NCBI RefSeq assembly: GCF_018130825.1
Contig: NZ_JAFCJS010000002.1
Coordinates: 310,001 to 374,000, forward strand
From: Bradyrhizobium liaoningense
GTDB taxonomy: Bacteria > Pseudomonadota > Alphaproteobacteria > Rhizobiales > Xanthobacteraceae
DNA length: 64,000 nt
Reading direction: 5' to 3'
The notes under the pieces were generated by a model. That model was given only the letters and a program-made list of their open reading frames with translations. It did no database searches and was not told where the DNA came from. The translations under genes and the position numbers were made by a program. This document shows positions 10,697-19,364 of the stretch, in pieces; the stretch's first letter is position 1, and each line of letters begins with the position of its first letter.

Positions 10697-11809
10697 ATGA
10701 CCAATGTCAGCCGCTCGGGGTTTCGCCTCGGTCTTGCAATCGCCGCAGCGCTGACGTTGCTCTCCGCCCCCGCCGGGGCCGAGGAGCGGGTCGTCAACTT
10801 CTACAACTGGTCCAACTATATGGCGCCTGACGTCCTTGAGGCCTTCACCAAGGAGACCGGCATCAAGGTGGTCTACGACACCTTCGACGCCAACGAGACG
10901 CTGGAGACGCGCCTGATGGCCGGCAAGTCCGGCTACGACGTCGTGGTGCCCACGGCCTACTTCCTGCAGCGCCAGATCAAGGCGAACATCTTCCAGAAGC
11001 TAGACAAGGCGAAGCTGCCAAATCTCGCCAATGCCTGGCCCGTGGTGACGCAGCGCCTCGGCATCTACGATCCCGGCAATGTCTACGCCGCCAACTACAT
11101 GTGGGGCACGACGGGCATCGGCTACAACGTCGCCAAGGTGAAGCAGATCCTTGGGGCGGACGCGAAGATCGACAGCTGGGACATCGTCTTCAAGCCGGAG
11201 AACCTCGCCAGGTTCAAGGACTGCGGCGTGCACATGCTCGACTCCGCCGACGACATCTTTCCGGCAGCGCTGAGCTGGCTCGGGCTCGATCCGAACTCGA
11301 CCAAGCAGGCGGACCTGGAGAAGGCCGCCGACGTCGTCGCCAAGGTCCGGCCGTCCGTGCGCAAGTTTCACTCCTCCGAATATTTAAGCGCGCTCGCCAC
11401 CGGCGAGATCTGCTTCGTGGTCGGCTGGTCCGGCGACATCATGCAGGCCCGCGCTCGCGCGGCCGAAGCCAAGAGCGGCGTCGAGATCGGCTACACCATC
11501 CCGAAGGAGGGCGCGCAGATGTTCTTCGACAATCTCGCGATCCCTGCGGACGCCAAGAACGTCAGGGAAGCCTACGAGCTGATCAACTATCTCTACCGCC
11601 CCGACGTCGCCGCCAAGAACTCGGACTTCCTGTCCTACGCCAATGGCAACCTCGCCAGCCAGAAGCTGGTCGACCCAAAAATCCTGAACGACAAGAACAT
11701 CTATCCGGACGAGGCGACGCTCGCAAAGCTCTTCGTCATCACGGCGCGTGAGCCGGCGACGCAGCGGATCATCAACCGGCTGTGGACCAAGGTGAAGACC
11801 GGGCGGTAG
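10697..11809 (+). CDS. PotF/PotD-like polyamine ABC transporter substrate-binding protein
   Basis: A 370-residue periplasmic binding protein. A signal peptide (about residues 1-28, ending SAPAGAEE) is followed by VVNFYNWSNYM, the hallmark opening of spermidine/putrescine-binding proteins, then GYDVVVPTAYFLQRQI and YMWGTTGIGYN. It starts 6 bases after the aminotransferase gene. No PotG/H/I ATPase or permease lies in the window, so it is either an orphan receptor or serves a transporter elsewhere. Putrescine or a related polyamine is the family-based guess. Confidence 0.85.
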   Translation: MTNVSRSGFRLGLAIAAALTLLSAPAGAEERVVNFYNWSNYMAPDVLEAFTKETGIKVVYDTFDANETLETRLMAGKSGYDVVVPTAYFLQRQIKANIFQKLDKAKLPNLANAWPVVTQRLGIYDPGNVYAANYMWGTTGIGYNVAKVKQILGADAKIDSWDIVFKPENLARFKDCGVHMLDSADDIFPAALSWLGLDPNSTKQADLEKAADVVAKVRPSVRKFHSSEYLSALATGEICFVVGWSGDIMQARARAAEAKSGVEIGYTIPKEGAQMFFDNLAIPADAKNVREAYELINYLYRPDVAAKNSDFLSYANGNLASQKLVDPKILNDKNIYPDEATLAKLFVITAREPATQRIINRLWTKVKTGR

Positions 11810-11991
11810 GCGTTCCCGCGACCAGCCTCGAATCCAAAACCTGAAAACAACCCCATGCACAGTAGAGACCGGACGGAAATCATTGGGCTTTTTTGATTTC
11901 TGGAAATACGAAATATTCGGTTGCGGCGTCGGGCAAAACAGCGGCAGAATGGCATGATGCGGTTGGCCTGTGCTGTGGCCCTAAATTCCTC

Positions 11992-12094
11992 CGTCATGCC
12001 CCGCGAAGGCGGGGCATCCAGTACGCCGCGGCCTCTCGGTTCAACGACAACTGTCTCGGCGTACTGGATCGCCCGGTCAAGCCGGGCGATGACA
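11992..12094. repeat. Compound palindromic repeat, family A, copy 1
   Basis: Two hairpins lie in tandem. The left one has the arms ATGCCCCGC/GCGGGGCAT and the right one ATCGCCCGG/CCGGGCGAT. They are joined by CCAGTACGCCG and CGTACTGGAT, which are complementary, so the whole unit can fold as a cruciform. The same architecture occurs at 18263-18378 and 33447-33551. It fills the 310-base gap between the PotF-like gene and the autotransporter gene, which are convergent. I see nothing else in that gap. Confidence 0.8.
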
Positions 12095-12119
12095 GCTAAC
12101 TGTGACGAAGGCGCGAACC

Positions 12120-15100
12120 TCACCACTCATACCGCACCGTGCCCTTGCCGGTGTAGGTCTGCGTGCTGCGGGAGAACTCACCCTCGACCGTGCCCGCGAG
12201 CGAGAAACCGTTTTTCCATTTCATCTCGGCGCGGCCGCCGACCAGCGCGGAGTCTGCTGCCGGTTGCGCGCCGTTGACGGTGAAGGCCGCGCCGGGGAGC
12301 GTCTGGAAGGCGGCGTTCACGAGGCGGTTCGTATTGGTGTCGTGGGCCCAGGCGAGGCGGCCGCGCAAAGTGAGCACGCCGTCGTTGACGAGAAAGCGCT
12401 GGTCGGTGCGGGCGCCGAGCTCGGTGCGGACATTGGTGGTGTCCTGCGCCGTGTAGGAGAGCGCGAACTGGTTGCTGCCGACGATCGCGGTCTCGCCATA
12501 GCCGGGGAGGTGGAAGGTCGTGACTTGTGCGGCCGCGTAAGGCGTCACGCCGAAGCTCGATGCGGGGATCGGTGCGAAGCGCCAGCCGGCTTCCAGGCGG
12601 CCCGAGAAGGTGCTGGCCTTGAAGTTGGCGGTCAGCTTGTCGGTGCCAGACACCGTCACGGTGCGGTCGGTGGTGACGTCCTGCCAGCCATAGGCGAGTG
12701 CCGCGGAGATATAGGCCGGCCCGAATGTGTGGCGCCCGTAGAAGCCGGCCTGGAACAGATCGGCGCGGCCGCCGCCGAGACTGTCCGACAGCGTAAAATT
12801 GTAGCCAGCGCCGCCGAGGGCGAAGCCGAGCAGCGTGTTCGGGGAGACGCGATAGTCGGCGCCGACCACGGTGCCGTAGATGCGGCTGGTGGTGGTGCTC
12901 GAACCGGCCGCAGTGTTGCCGTTCAACGTGCTGGCGCCGCCGTAAGCAGAGGCCCACACGCCCCAGCGCCGGTCGATGACATCCCCGCTCGCCTCGCGCG
13001 GCGTCACTGCGGCGTAGGCCTCGCGCACCCTGGCGTCGTTTGGTGCGGTGGAGGCATAGCCGAGCGCGCCGCCATCGCCGGCAGTTGTGCCGCGCTCGCC
13101 GTCCGTGCCACCGCCGAAGGGATCGAGCATGCCGACGAACTGCTGCATGGCGTTGAATGAGGCCTGCGTGCCCGCGGCGCCCGGCTGGCCGGAGACCTGG
13201 CTGAGCCCGTGGTTGAGCTGCGGCTGGCCCATGTTGAGCAGCGCGTCGAAGCCGGCCGGCGGCGTCGCGCCGCCTTCGACCGCCTTGTTGATGGCACCGG
13301 CCACGTTGCTCTGGTTGGCGCCGCTGCCCGCCGGCAGCACGATCGTGCCGGGATCGAGCACGAGATAGACGTTGTTCAGATCGTAGGTGAGGTGCGGATT
13401 GCGTGTCGGGCTGAAGCTGCCGCTCACGCTCAGCCCGGCGAACTGCGTTCCGCCAAAGCCGCCGGTCGCGTTGAGAATGGTGTAGGTCTGGCTGCGGAAG
13501 CTGCCGGGAATCGCCACCGCCTGCACGGTGGCGCCGGTCAGCGTCGCGATGCCCGAGACGTTGGTCCGGTCGGCGGCGGCCGTGGAGACCTCGACCCGGT
13601 AGAAGCTACCGGCATTGAAGGCGAGGTTGCCGCTGACGGTGAGGGTGCCCACGGAATTGCCTGGCGCCAGCGTGCCGCCGCTCGCGATCGTCGTGTTGCC
13701 GACGATGCCGGTGCCGCCGAGCGTGCTGCCGCTGTTCACGGTGAGGCTGCCGGAGGACGCAATCGAGCCGTTCACCGCCAGCGTACCGCCGTCCACGATC
13801 GTGGCGCCGGTGTAGGTGTTGATGCCCGCCAGTGTCAGCGTGCCGGTGCCGGCCTTGACCAGCGATGTTCCGGTGCTATGTGCGTCGCCGGTGAGGACGC
13901 CGGTGACGGTGGTCGACAGATTGTTGCCGCCAACCGTTAGCTCCGCGCCGTTGAGGTTGAAGGTGCCGCTGCCGGCGATCGAGCCGGCGCTGATTTTGCC
14001 GTCGCTGCCCGGGCCGGGGGTGTTGAAGTCGATGACGGCGCTGGAGATGGCGTTGACGAGTTGCGCGTTGCCGGCCGTCGTATTGCCGTCGAACAGGACG
14101 TTGCCGCTGTTGACGATGGTCGCATCGCCGGCCGTTGAGTGGCCGTAGAACGCCAGCTGCGCGTTGTTGGCGATATCCGCGCTACCTGCCGTGGTATTGA
14201 GGAATGCCAGCGTCCCGGCGGACACCGTCGCGCCGGAAAAACCTGCCGCGCCGGTCAAGGTCAGCGTGCCGGCGCCGGACTTGGTCAGCGTGCCGCCGCT
14301 GATGCTCTGGCTGATGACGAAATCGTTGGCGGCGTCCGCAATGTCGAATGTGCCGCCGCCGGCACCCAGGGTGACGGTGCGTGCGGTGGCGTTGAATGCC
14401 GTGCCTGATATCTGCAGGGTGCCGCCGTTGAAGGTCAGGCCGCCCGCGAGGTCGCCGAGATTGGCGTCCGAGGAGACGCTGACCGTTCCGCCGGCGAAGG
14501 TGGTGCCGCCGGTATAGGTGTTGGCGCCCGACAGCGTCAGCGTGCCGGTGCCGGTCTTGACCAGCGAACCGCCGGTCCCGCCGAAGTAGCCGCCGTCGGC
14601 GATCACGCCGCTGACGGTGGTCGACAGATTGTTGCCGCCGACCGTCAGTTCGTTGGCGCCGAGATAGAAGGTGCCGTTGCCGGCGATCGAGCCGGCGCTG
14701 AGCTTGTGGTCGCCGCTCGCGCCGGAGCTGCCGGAGAAATCGAAGACGGCATTGGCCGCGTTGTTGATCAGCTGCGCATTGCCGGCGGTCGAATTGTCCT
14801 GGAAAGTGGTCGTGCCGCCGGCATTGTTGGTGATCACGGCGCTGCCGGCCGTGCTGCTGACGACAAAATTGATGGTATTGGTGTTGGTGATGGAGGCGTT
14901 GCCGGCCGTGGAGTTGTCGCGGAAAACCAGCAAATTGGAGTTGGTGATGGTCGCGCTGCCAGCCGTGCTGTCGTTGTAGAAATACAGCCAGCGATTGTTG
15001 GTGAGCGTGGCGTGGTCTGCCGTGCTGGTTTCGTTGAAAGACAGCCAATTGTTGTTGGTGATCGTTGCGTTGCCGGCCGTGCTGCCGCCGTAGAAATACA

Positions 15101-16331
15101 TGAGGTTGTTGGTGGTGATGATTGCGCTGCCGGCCGTGGCGTTTCCGGAGAGAAGGACCGTGCCGCTGCTGCTGTTGGTGATGGTGGCGGTCCCGGCGGT
15201 GCTGGTGTCGTAGAAGTATATCGAGCCGTTGTTTGAGATGGTCGCGGAGCCGGCGCTGCTCGCGTTTTGGAAGTTCGTGGTTCCGTCGTTGGAGATGCTG
15301 GTGATGCCGCTGGTGTCGGCGTTGACGACGTCGAACGTGCCGCTGGCGCCAACGTTGACGGTTCCCAGAATGGAGCCGACGCCGCCGGCACTGCCGAGCT
15401 GTAACGTGCCGCCGTTGATGGTGGTGCCGCCGGTATAGGTATTGGCGCCCGACAGGGTCAGCGTGCCGGTGCCGATCTTGACCAGCGAGCCACCCGTGCC
15501 TGAGATGACGCCGCTGACCTCGGTCGAGGAATTGTTGGAGCCGACCGTCAGCTCGTTGGCGCCGAGGACGTAGCTGCCGGCCCCGGCGATCGATCCCGCG
15601 CTCAGCCTGCCGTCGCCGTTCGGACCGGTGCTGTTCGAGAAATCGACGGTGCCTCCGGCGTTGTTGATAAGGGTGGCGCTTCCGGCCGTGCTGCTGTACC
15701 GGAACTGGAGGACGGAATTGTTGGTGATGGTGGCGCTGCCGGCCGTGCTGGTGCCAAGGAAATACAGAGTTCCGTTGTTGGTGATGGTGGCGTTGCCTGC
15801 CGTGTTGGCGTCGCTGAAGTCCAGCTCGTTGTTGTTGGTGATGGTGGCGTTGCCCGCCGTGCTGGTGCTGAAGAATCCCAGGGTATCGTTGTTGATGATA
15901 GTGGCGCTGCCAGCCGTGCTGCTACCGAAGAAAGACAGGGTATGGTGGTTGGTGATGGTGGCGCTGCCGCCGTTGACGGTGATGCCGGCACCCGTGAAGG
16001 TCAACGGACCGTTGACGTCAAACGTGTAGTTCGAGGCGCCCGCATTGAAGGTCCAGCCGCCGACGCTGACGCTTGAAACCGCAAGGCTGGTGGTGTCCGA
16101 GGTGCCGAAGGAGGCCGTGCCCACCGGCACGAAGCCGCCGTCCCAGTTGGAGGCGGTGCCATAGTCGTTGCTGCCGGGGGAGGCGAGCCAGGTGCCATTC
16201 GACGAGCCGTGCGAGGGCGCGGCCGGCAGCATCCAGGCCAAGGCCAGCGCCGACGACGTCAGCAGCGCGGCCCGCAGGTGGCGGGTCGCCTTGAAACAAT
16301 CTTTCCCCGTCTTCACTACGTCCCCCAACAC
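12120..16331 (-). CDS. Autotransporter with repetitive passenger and C-terminal beta-barrel
   Basis: A 1403-residue type Va secreted surface protein. A long signal sequence (about residues 1-43, ending AAPSHG) is followed by a passenger of roughly 1000 residues. The passenger contains about 18 imperfect units of the form STAG-ATITNN-xLxFxxT, and several GTGTLTLSGANTYTGGT units typical of autotransporter-associated beta strands (near 280, 620, 850). Both patterns predict a beta-helix. The last about 290 residues (from roughly RRWGVWASAYGG) form the autotransporter beta-barrel, ending in an aromatic residue (YEW). Adhesion or host/soil surface contact is the family-based expectation. It is divergent from the winged-helix regulator. 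Confidence 0.92.
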   Translation of the reverse strand: MLGDVVKTGKDCFKATRHLRAALLTSSALALAWMLPAAPSHGSSNGTWLASPGSNDYGTASNWDGGFVPVGTASFGTSDTTSLAVSSVSVGGWTFNAGASNYTFDVNGPLTFTGAGITVNGGSATITNHHTLSFFGSSTAGSATIINNDTLGFFSTSTAGNATITNNNELDFSDANTAGNATITNNGTLYFLGTSTAGSATITNNSVLQFRYSSTAGSATLINNAGGTVDFSNSTGPNGDGRLSAGSIAGAGSYVLGANELTVGSNNSSTEVSGVISGTGGSLVKIGTGTLTLSGANTYTGGTTINGGTLQLGSAGGVGSILGTVNVGASGTFDVVNADTSGITSISNDGTTNFQNASSAGSATISNNGSIYFYDTSTAGTATITNSSSGTVLLSGNATAGSAIITTNNLMYFYGGSTAGNATITNNNWLSFNETSTADHATLTNNRWLYFYNDSTAGSATITNSNLLVFRDNSTAGNASITNTNTINFVVSSTAGSAVITNNAGGTTTFQDNSTAGNAQLINNAANAVFDFSGSSGASGDHKLSAGSIAGNGTFYLGANELTVGGNNLSTTVSGVIADGGYFGGTGGSLVKTGTGTLTLSGANTYTGGTTFAGGTVSVSSDANLGDLAGGLTFNGGTLQISGTAFNATARTVTLGAGGGTFDIADAANDFVISQSISGGTLTKSGAGTLTLTGAAGFSGATVSAGTLAFLNTTAGSADIANNAQLAFYGHSTAGDATIVNSGNVLFDGNTTAGNAQLVNAISSAVIDFNTPGPGSDGKISAGSIAGSGTFNLNGAELTVGGNNLSTTVTGVLTGDAHSTGTSLVKAGTGTLTLAGINTYTGATIVDGGTLAVNGSIASSGSLTVNSGSTLGGTGIVGNTTIASGGTLAPGNSVGTLTVSGNLAFNAGSFYRVEVSTAAADRTNVSGIATLTGATVQAVAIPGSFRSQTYTILNATGGFGGTQFAGLSVSGSFSPTRNPHLTYDLNNVYLVLDPGTIVLPAGSGANQSNVAGAINKAVEGGATPPAGFDALLNMGQPQLNHGLSQVSGQPGAAGTQASFNAMQQFVGMLDPFGGGTDGERGTTAGDGGALGYASTAPNDARVREAYAAVTPREASGDVIDRRWGVWASAYGGASTLNGNTAAGSSTTTSRIYGTVVGADYRVSPNTLLGFALGGAGYNFTLSDSLGGGRADLFQAGFYGRHTFGPAYISAALAYGWQDVTTDRTVTVSGTDKLTANFKASTFSGRLEAGWRFAPIPASSFGVTPYAAAQVTTFHLPGYGETAIVGSNQFALSYTAQDTTNVRTELGARTDQRFLVNDGVLTLRGRLAWAHDTNTNRLVNAAFQTLPGAAFTVNGAQPAADSALVGGRAEMKWKNGFSLAGTVEGEFSRSTQTYTGKGTVRYEW

Positions 16332-16395
16332 GTCCCGAGTCCTCGGCTGGATTCATCTCATCGGCAGGGAGTGGTGTCCTGATAAGGGGTTGGCT

Positions 16396-16429
16396 AGTTT
16401 CTGAAAGTTTCTGATATTTGCGTTTCAGA
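16396..16429. promoter_or_regulatory. Tandem AGTTTCTGA direct repeats, candidate regulator site
   Basis: AGTTTCTGA occurs at 16396-16404 and again at 16406-16414, a spacing of one helical turn. An inverted TTTCAGA follows at 16423-16429. The site lies between the divergent autotransporter gene and the winged-helix regulator gene. OmpR-type winged helices usually bind direct repeats about 10-11 bases apart, so this is a reasonable operator candidate. No binding data exist here. Confidence 0.4.
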
Positions 16430-16475
16430 CCCGATTTTCGGGCAATTTCGGCAGACTTCCGCTATATGAGCCGCC

Positions 16476-18236
16476 TTGAGAGACGTGTTGGGGGATCACT
16501 TGCTTCGTTTCGCCGGCTTCGAGCTGGACCTGCCGCGCGCGGAGCTGCGCGGGGCCGATGGCACGCCGATCAAGCTCCGGCCCAAGACGTTCGAGATGCT
16601 CCGGCTGTTCGCCACCAGCGGCGGCCGGGTGCTGAGCAAGCAGGAGCTGATGGAGGCGGTCTGGCCGAACGTCCATGTCGGCGAGGACAGCCTGTTCCAG
16701 TGCATCCGCGAGCTCCGCGCCGCACTCGGCGACGAGCGGCGGCAGCTGATCAAGCTCGCCTCCGGCGGCGGCTATCTGCTGGCGACGGAGGTTGAGGCTG
16801 CGCCCGAATCCGACCCGGCGCAGGCCGAGGCGGCCCGGCCGGACCCGCCCGGTGAGGTCGCGCCCCTGCCGCCGGACGAGGTCGCCGCGGCGCCCGTGAG
16901 GCCACGGCGCGCCTGGTTCGGCTTGAGCCGGCAGGCCACGGTTGCCGCCGTGGCCGGGCTCTGCGTGATCGTCATGGGGCTTGCGGTTGCCGCGCCCGTG
17001 CTGAAGCCGGACCTGCTGTTCAGGCGAACGCCGCCGCGGCTCGCCGTGATGCCGATCGCTGACGACCGCAACGACCCGCGCGGCGCGGCGATGGCCGCCG
17101 AGGTCACCGCCCGCCTCACCGATGGTTTTGCCAAGATCCAGAACATCAGCGTGGTTGCGCCACGACTGGCAGCCAATGGCGGCGACAGCAGCGCTGCGTC
17201 CGCCGCATCATCCGATTACGAGCTGCGCGGCGAACTGGAGCGCAGCGACAAGTCCTGGACGCTGCGCGCGCGGATCATCAAGGCCGCCACCGGCGAGGTT
17301 CAGTCGGTCGTCGCAGCGTCGGTCACTGCTGACGAGGCGGACGCGCAGCTTGCGCAGTCCCGGCTCGTCGCCGGCGTCGGTCACGGGCTTGCGCGCCGTC
17401 TCAACGAGGTCCTGGAGTCGCGTGCGCCGCGCCCGCAGGCCGCGGGGGCGTCGGCCGGCGGCGACAAGGTCGCCGTCGAGCAGGCGCTCGCCTCGATCAA
17501 CCAGACCACGCGCGAGCGTTTTGGCGCGGCACAGGCGATGCTGCAAAAGGCGCTCAGCGACGACCCTGACAATCTCGACATCGCGGTTGCACTCGCTTCG
17601 CTCCAGCTGCGCGGCATCCAGATGGTCTGGTTCAGCCCGGAGGAGGCGGTCGCGGTCGAGGCCAGGGCCAATGCGACGCTGGAGCAGGCGCTGCGGTCGA
17701 AGCCGAATTCGATTCCGGTGCTCGAGGCCACTTGCCGCTTCCTCAGCGCGACCAATCATTTCGTCGAGAGTCTCGTCACCTGCGCCAAGGCGTTGAGCTT
17801 CGATCAGTGGAACGGGTCGGCGCTCTATCTGATCGGCCTCGGGCAGATCTATCTCGGCCGCTTCGACGATGCGCTCGCGACATTCCAGCAAGCCGACCGT
17901 TACGACACGCCGCCGGCCTCGCGCTGGACCTGGCTGCTCGGCGCGGGCATGACCTATGCCTTGATGGGACGCTACGAGGAGGCCTTGCCGTGGCTCCAAC
18001 GTTCGATCGCCATCACGCCGGGGACCGGCCGCTCGCACTTTCTGCTCGCTGCTGCCTACCAGAGAACGGGCCGCCTTGAGGAGGCGAGGGCGACGATGCA
18101 GGAAGGGCTGAGGCTGCGGCCCGGCACGACGAAGCTCAACGTCTCGCCGCCGATGAAGAACGCAAGTCCGGTTTGTGTCGCAGCCTGGGATCGCGTCGTG
18201 CAGGCCGAGGTCGACGCGGGATTGCCGGAGCAGTGA
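16476..18236 (+). CDS. Membrane-bound winged-helix regulator with TPR repeats (CadC-like)
   Basis: A protein of up to 586 residues. An OmpR-type winged-helix DNA-binding domain (about residues 10-105, with LRPKTFEMLRLF and ASGGGYLL) is followed by a Pro/Glu-rich linker and one transmembrane helix (about 150-172). A FlgO/adenylate-cyclase-associated region comes next (PPRLAVMPIADD, about 188-290), then TPR-like helices to the end. The architecture resembles CadC/ToxR-type one-component regulators. The start is uncertain: TTG 16476, GTG 16485, or TTG 16500, the last preceded by GGGGGA. The neighbouring divergent autotransporter gene is the obvious candidate target. Confidence 0.82.
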   Translation: MRDVLGDHLLRFAGFELDLPRAELRGADGTPIKLRPKTFEMLRLFATSGGRVLSKQELMEAVWPNVHVGEDSLFQCIRELRAALGDERRQLIKLASGGGYLLATEVEAAPESDPAQAEAARPDPPGEVAPLPPDEVAAAPVRPRRAWFGLSRQATVAAVAGLCVIVMGLAVAAPVLKPDLLFRRTPPRLAVMPIADDRNDPRGAAMAAEVTARLTDGFAKIQNISVVAPRLAANGGDSSAASAASSDYELRGELERSDKSWTLRARIIKAATGEVQSVVAASVTADEADAQLAQSRLVAGVGHGLARRLNEVLESRAPRPQAAGASAGGDKVAVEQALASINQTTRERFGAAQAMLQKALSDDPDNLDIAVALASLQLRGIQMVWFSPEEAVAVEARANATLEQALRSKPNSIPVLEATCRFLSATNHFVESLVTCAKALSFDQWNGSALYLIGLGQIYLGRFDDALATFQQADRYDTPPASRWTWLLGAGMTYALMGRYEEALPWLQRSIAITPGTGRSHFLLAAAYQRTGRLEEARATMQEGLRLRPGTTKLNVSPPMKNASPVCVAAWDRVVQAEVDAGLPEQ

Positions 18237-18262
18237 AGGCGCGAGAGCTTCGGAACCCTCGC

Positions 18263-18378
18263 TGTCATGCCCCGCGAAGGCGGGGCATCCAGTACGCCGC
18301 GGCGTGAATTGTGAGAGCGAGCTCTCCAACCCAGGCCTTTGGAATACTGGATCGCCCGGTCAAGGCCGGGCGATGACA
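18263..18378. repeat. Compound palindromic repeat, family A, copy 2
   Basis: Same double-hairpin design as 11992-12094: left arms ATGCCCCGC/GCGGGGCAT with CCAGTACGCCGCGG, right ATACTGGATCGCCCGG then CCGGGCGATGACA. The middle segment differs from copy 1. It lies in the gap between the convergent regulator and lpxXL genes and could act as a bidirectional transcription stop. Confidence 0.8.
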
Positions 18379-18423
18379 CCGAGAATGAGGCGCGCTCTCG
18401 GCCTCCACGCAATGACGGAGTAA

Positions 18424-19356
18424 CTACCGCCACCTGCGGTGCAGCCAGAGCCACTGCTCGGGATGCTCGCGCACCCAGCCCTCCACCACGCTGGTGATCG
18501 CCTGCGTCGTGCCCTGGATGTCGATCTTGCCCTCGGCGTCGCGCACCGGCTGGACCTCTTCCGTCAGCTCGCCGCGGAAGCGGCCGCCGGGCAGGCGGAT
18601 GATGCGGACGCCGTGGATCGGGCATTCGACCTGGCGCAGCAGACGGGCCAGCATCGGGTTGGCGCGGGTCTTGCGGCCGAAGAAGGTGACCTCGACGCCG
18701 CCGGTCAGATACTGGTCGATCAGCATCGCGACGTGCTTGCCGTCCTTTAGCGCCTGCGCGAGGCGCAGCGGCGCATCGCGGCCGGCCGGGATCAGCGTGC
18801 CCATGTTGACCTGGCGCATCTCCTGGATGATGCGGTCGGCGGAGGCGATGTTCGGGCGGCGATAGAGGATCGCGGCGTCCAGCCCATGCGAGACGGCGGC
18901 GAGCGCCGGCAATTCCCAGTTGGCGAGATGCGCGGCAAAGATCAGCGCCGGCTTGCCGTCGTCGCGGATCTGGTCGAACAGCTCGACGCAGCGCGCCGAG
19001 AGTTCGATCCGGCTCTTTTCGGGATGGTCGCGGTCGTAGTCCCAGACGTGGTCCATGTGGGCGAACTCGGCGCCGACGCGGCCGAGATTGTCCCACACGC
19101 CCATCAGGATGTTTTCGATCTCTTCGGGCGACTTCTCCGGAAACGCCGCGGTGAGATTGGCGCGGCCGATGCGGTGCTCGCGCAGGCGCGGGCCGATCAT
19201 CTTCACGACGCGTGCGAAGAAGTCCGAGGTCTTGACCGGATCGAAATAGCGCGTGGTGCGCAGCATGCCGACCGTGGCGGCGCCGATCAGGCTGCCGCCG
19301 ATCGATTTGGCAGCATTGCGCGCGCGGATCTTCGCGCCGAGAGAAATCAGCGCCAT
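18424..19356 (-). CDS. lpxXL: Lipid A acyltransferase (LpxL/HtrB family), very-long-chain type
   Basis: A 310-residue late acyltransferase that attaches an acyl chain from acyl carrier protein to lipid A at the inner membrane. The catalytic H-x4-E motif is AAHLANWEL (H143, E148). RRPN and the downstream GGVEVTFFG region also match the family. ATG at 19356 follows the fabF1 stop by only 8 bases, so it is the last gene of the acpXL operon. Its position in that operon points to transfer of the very-long-chain hydroxy fatty acid (LpxXL) rather than laurate. A larger open frame runs upstream through fabF1 but is not coding there. Confidence 0.88.
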   Translation of the reverse strand: MALISLGAKIRARNAAKSIGGSLIGAATVGMLRTTRYFDPVKTSDFFARVVKMIGPRLREHRIGRANLTAAFPEKSPEEIENILMGVWDNLGRVGAEFAHMDHVWDYDRDHPEKSRIELSARCVELFDQIRDDGKPALIFAAHLANWELPALAAVSHGLDAAILYRRPNIASADRIIQEMRQVNMGTLIPAGRDAPLRLAQALKDGKHVAMLIDQYLTGGVEVTFFGRKTRANPMLARLLRQVECPIHGVRIIRLPGGRFRGELTEEVQPVRDAEGKIDIQGTTQAITSVVEGWVREHPEQWLWLHRRWR

Positions 19357-19364
19357 GCGTCCGG

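Noticed and set aside
14100..15990. Regular repeats resembling a CRISPR array
   Set aside because: The units have no conserved repeat/unique spacer structure, keep a reading frame and encode the autotransporter passenger.
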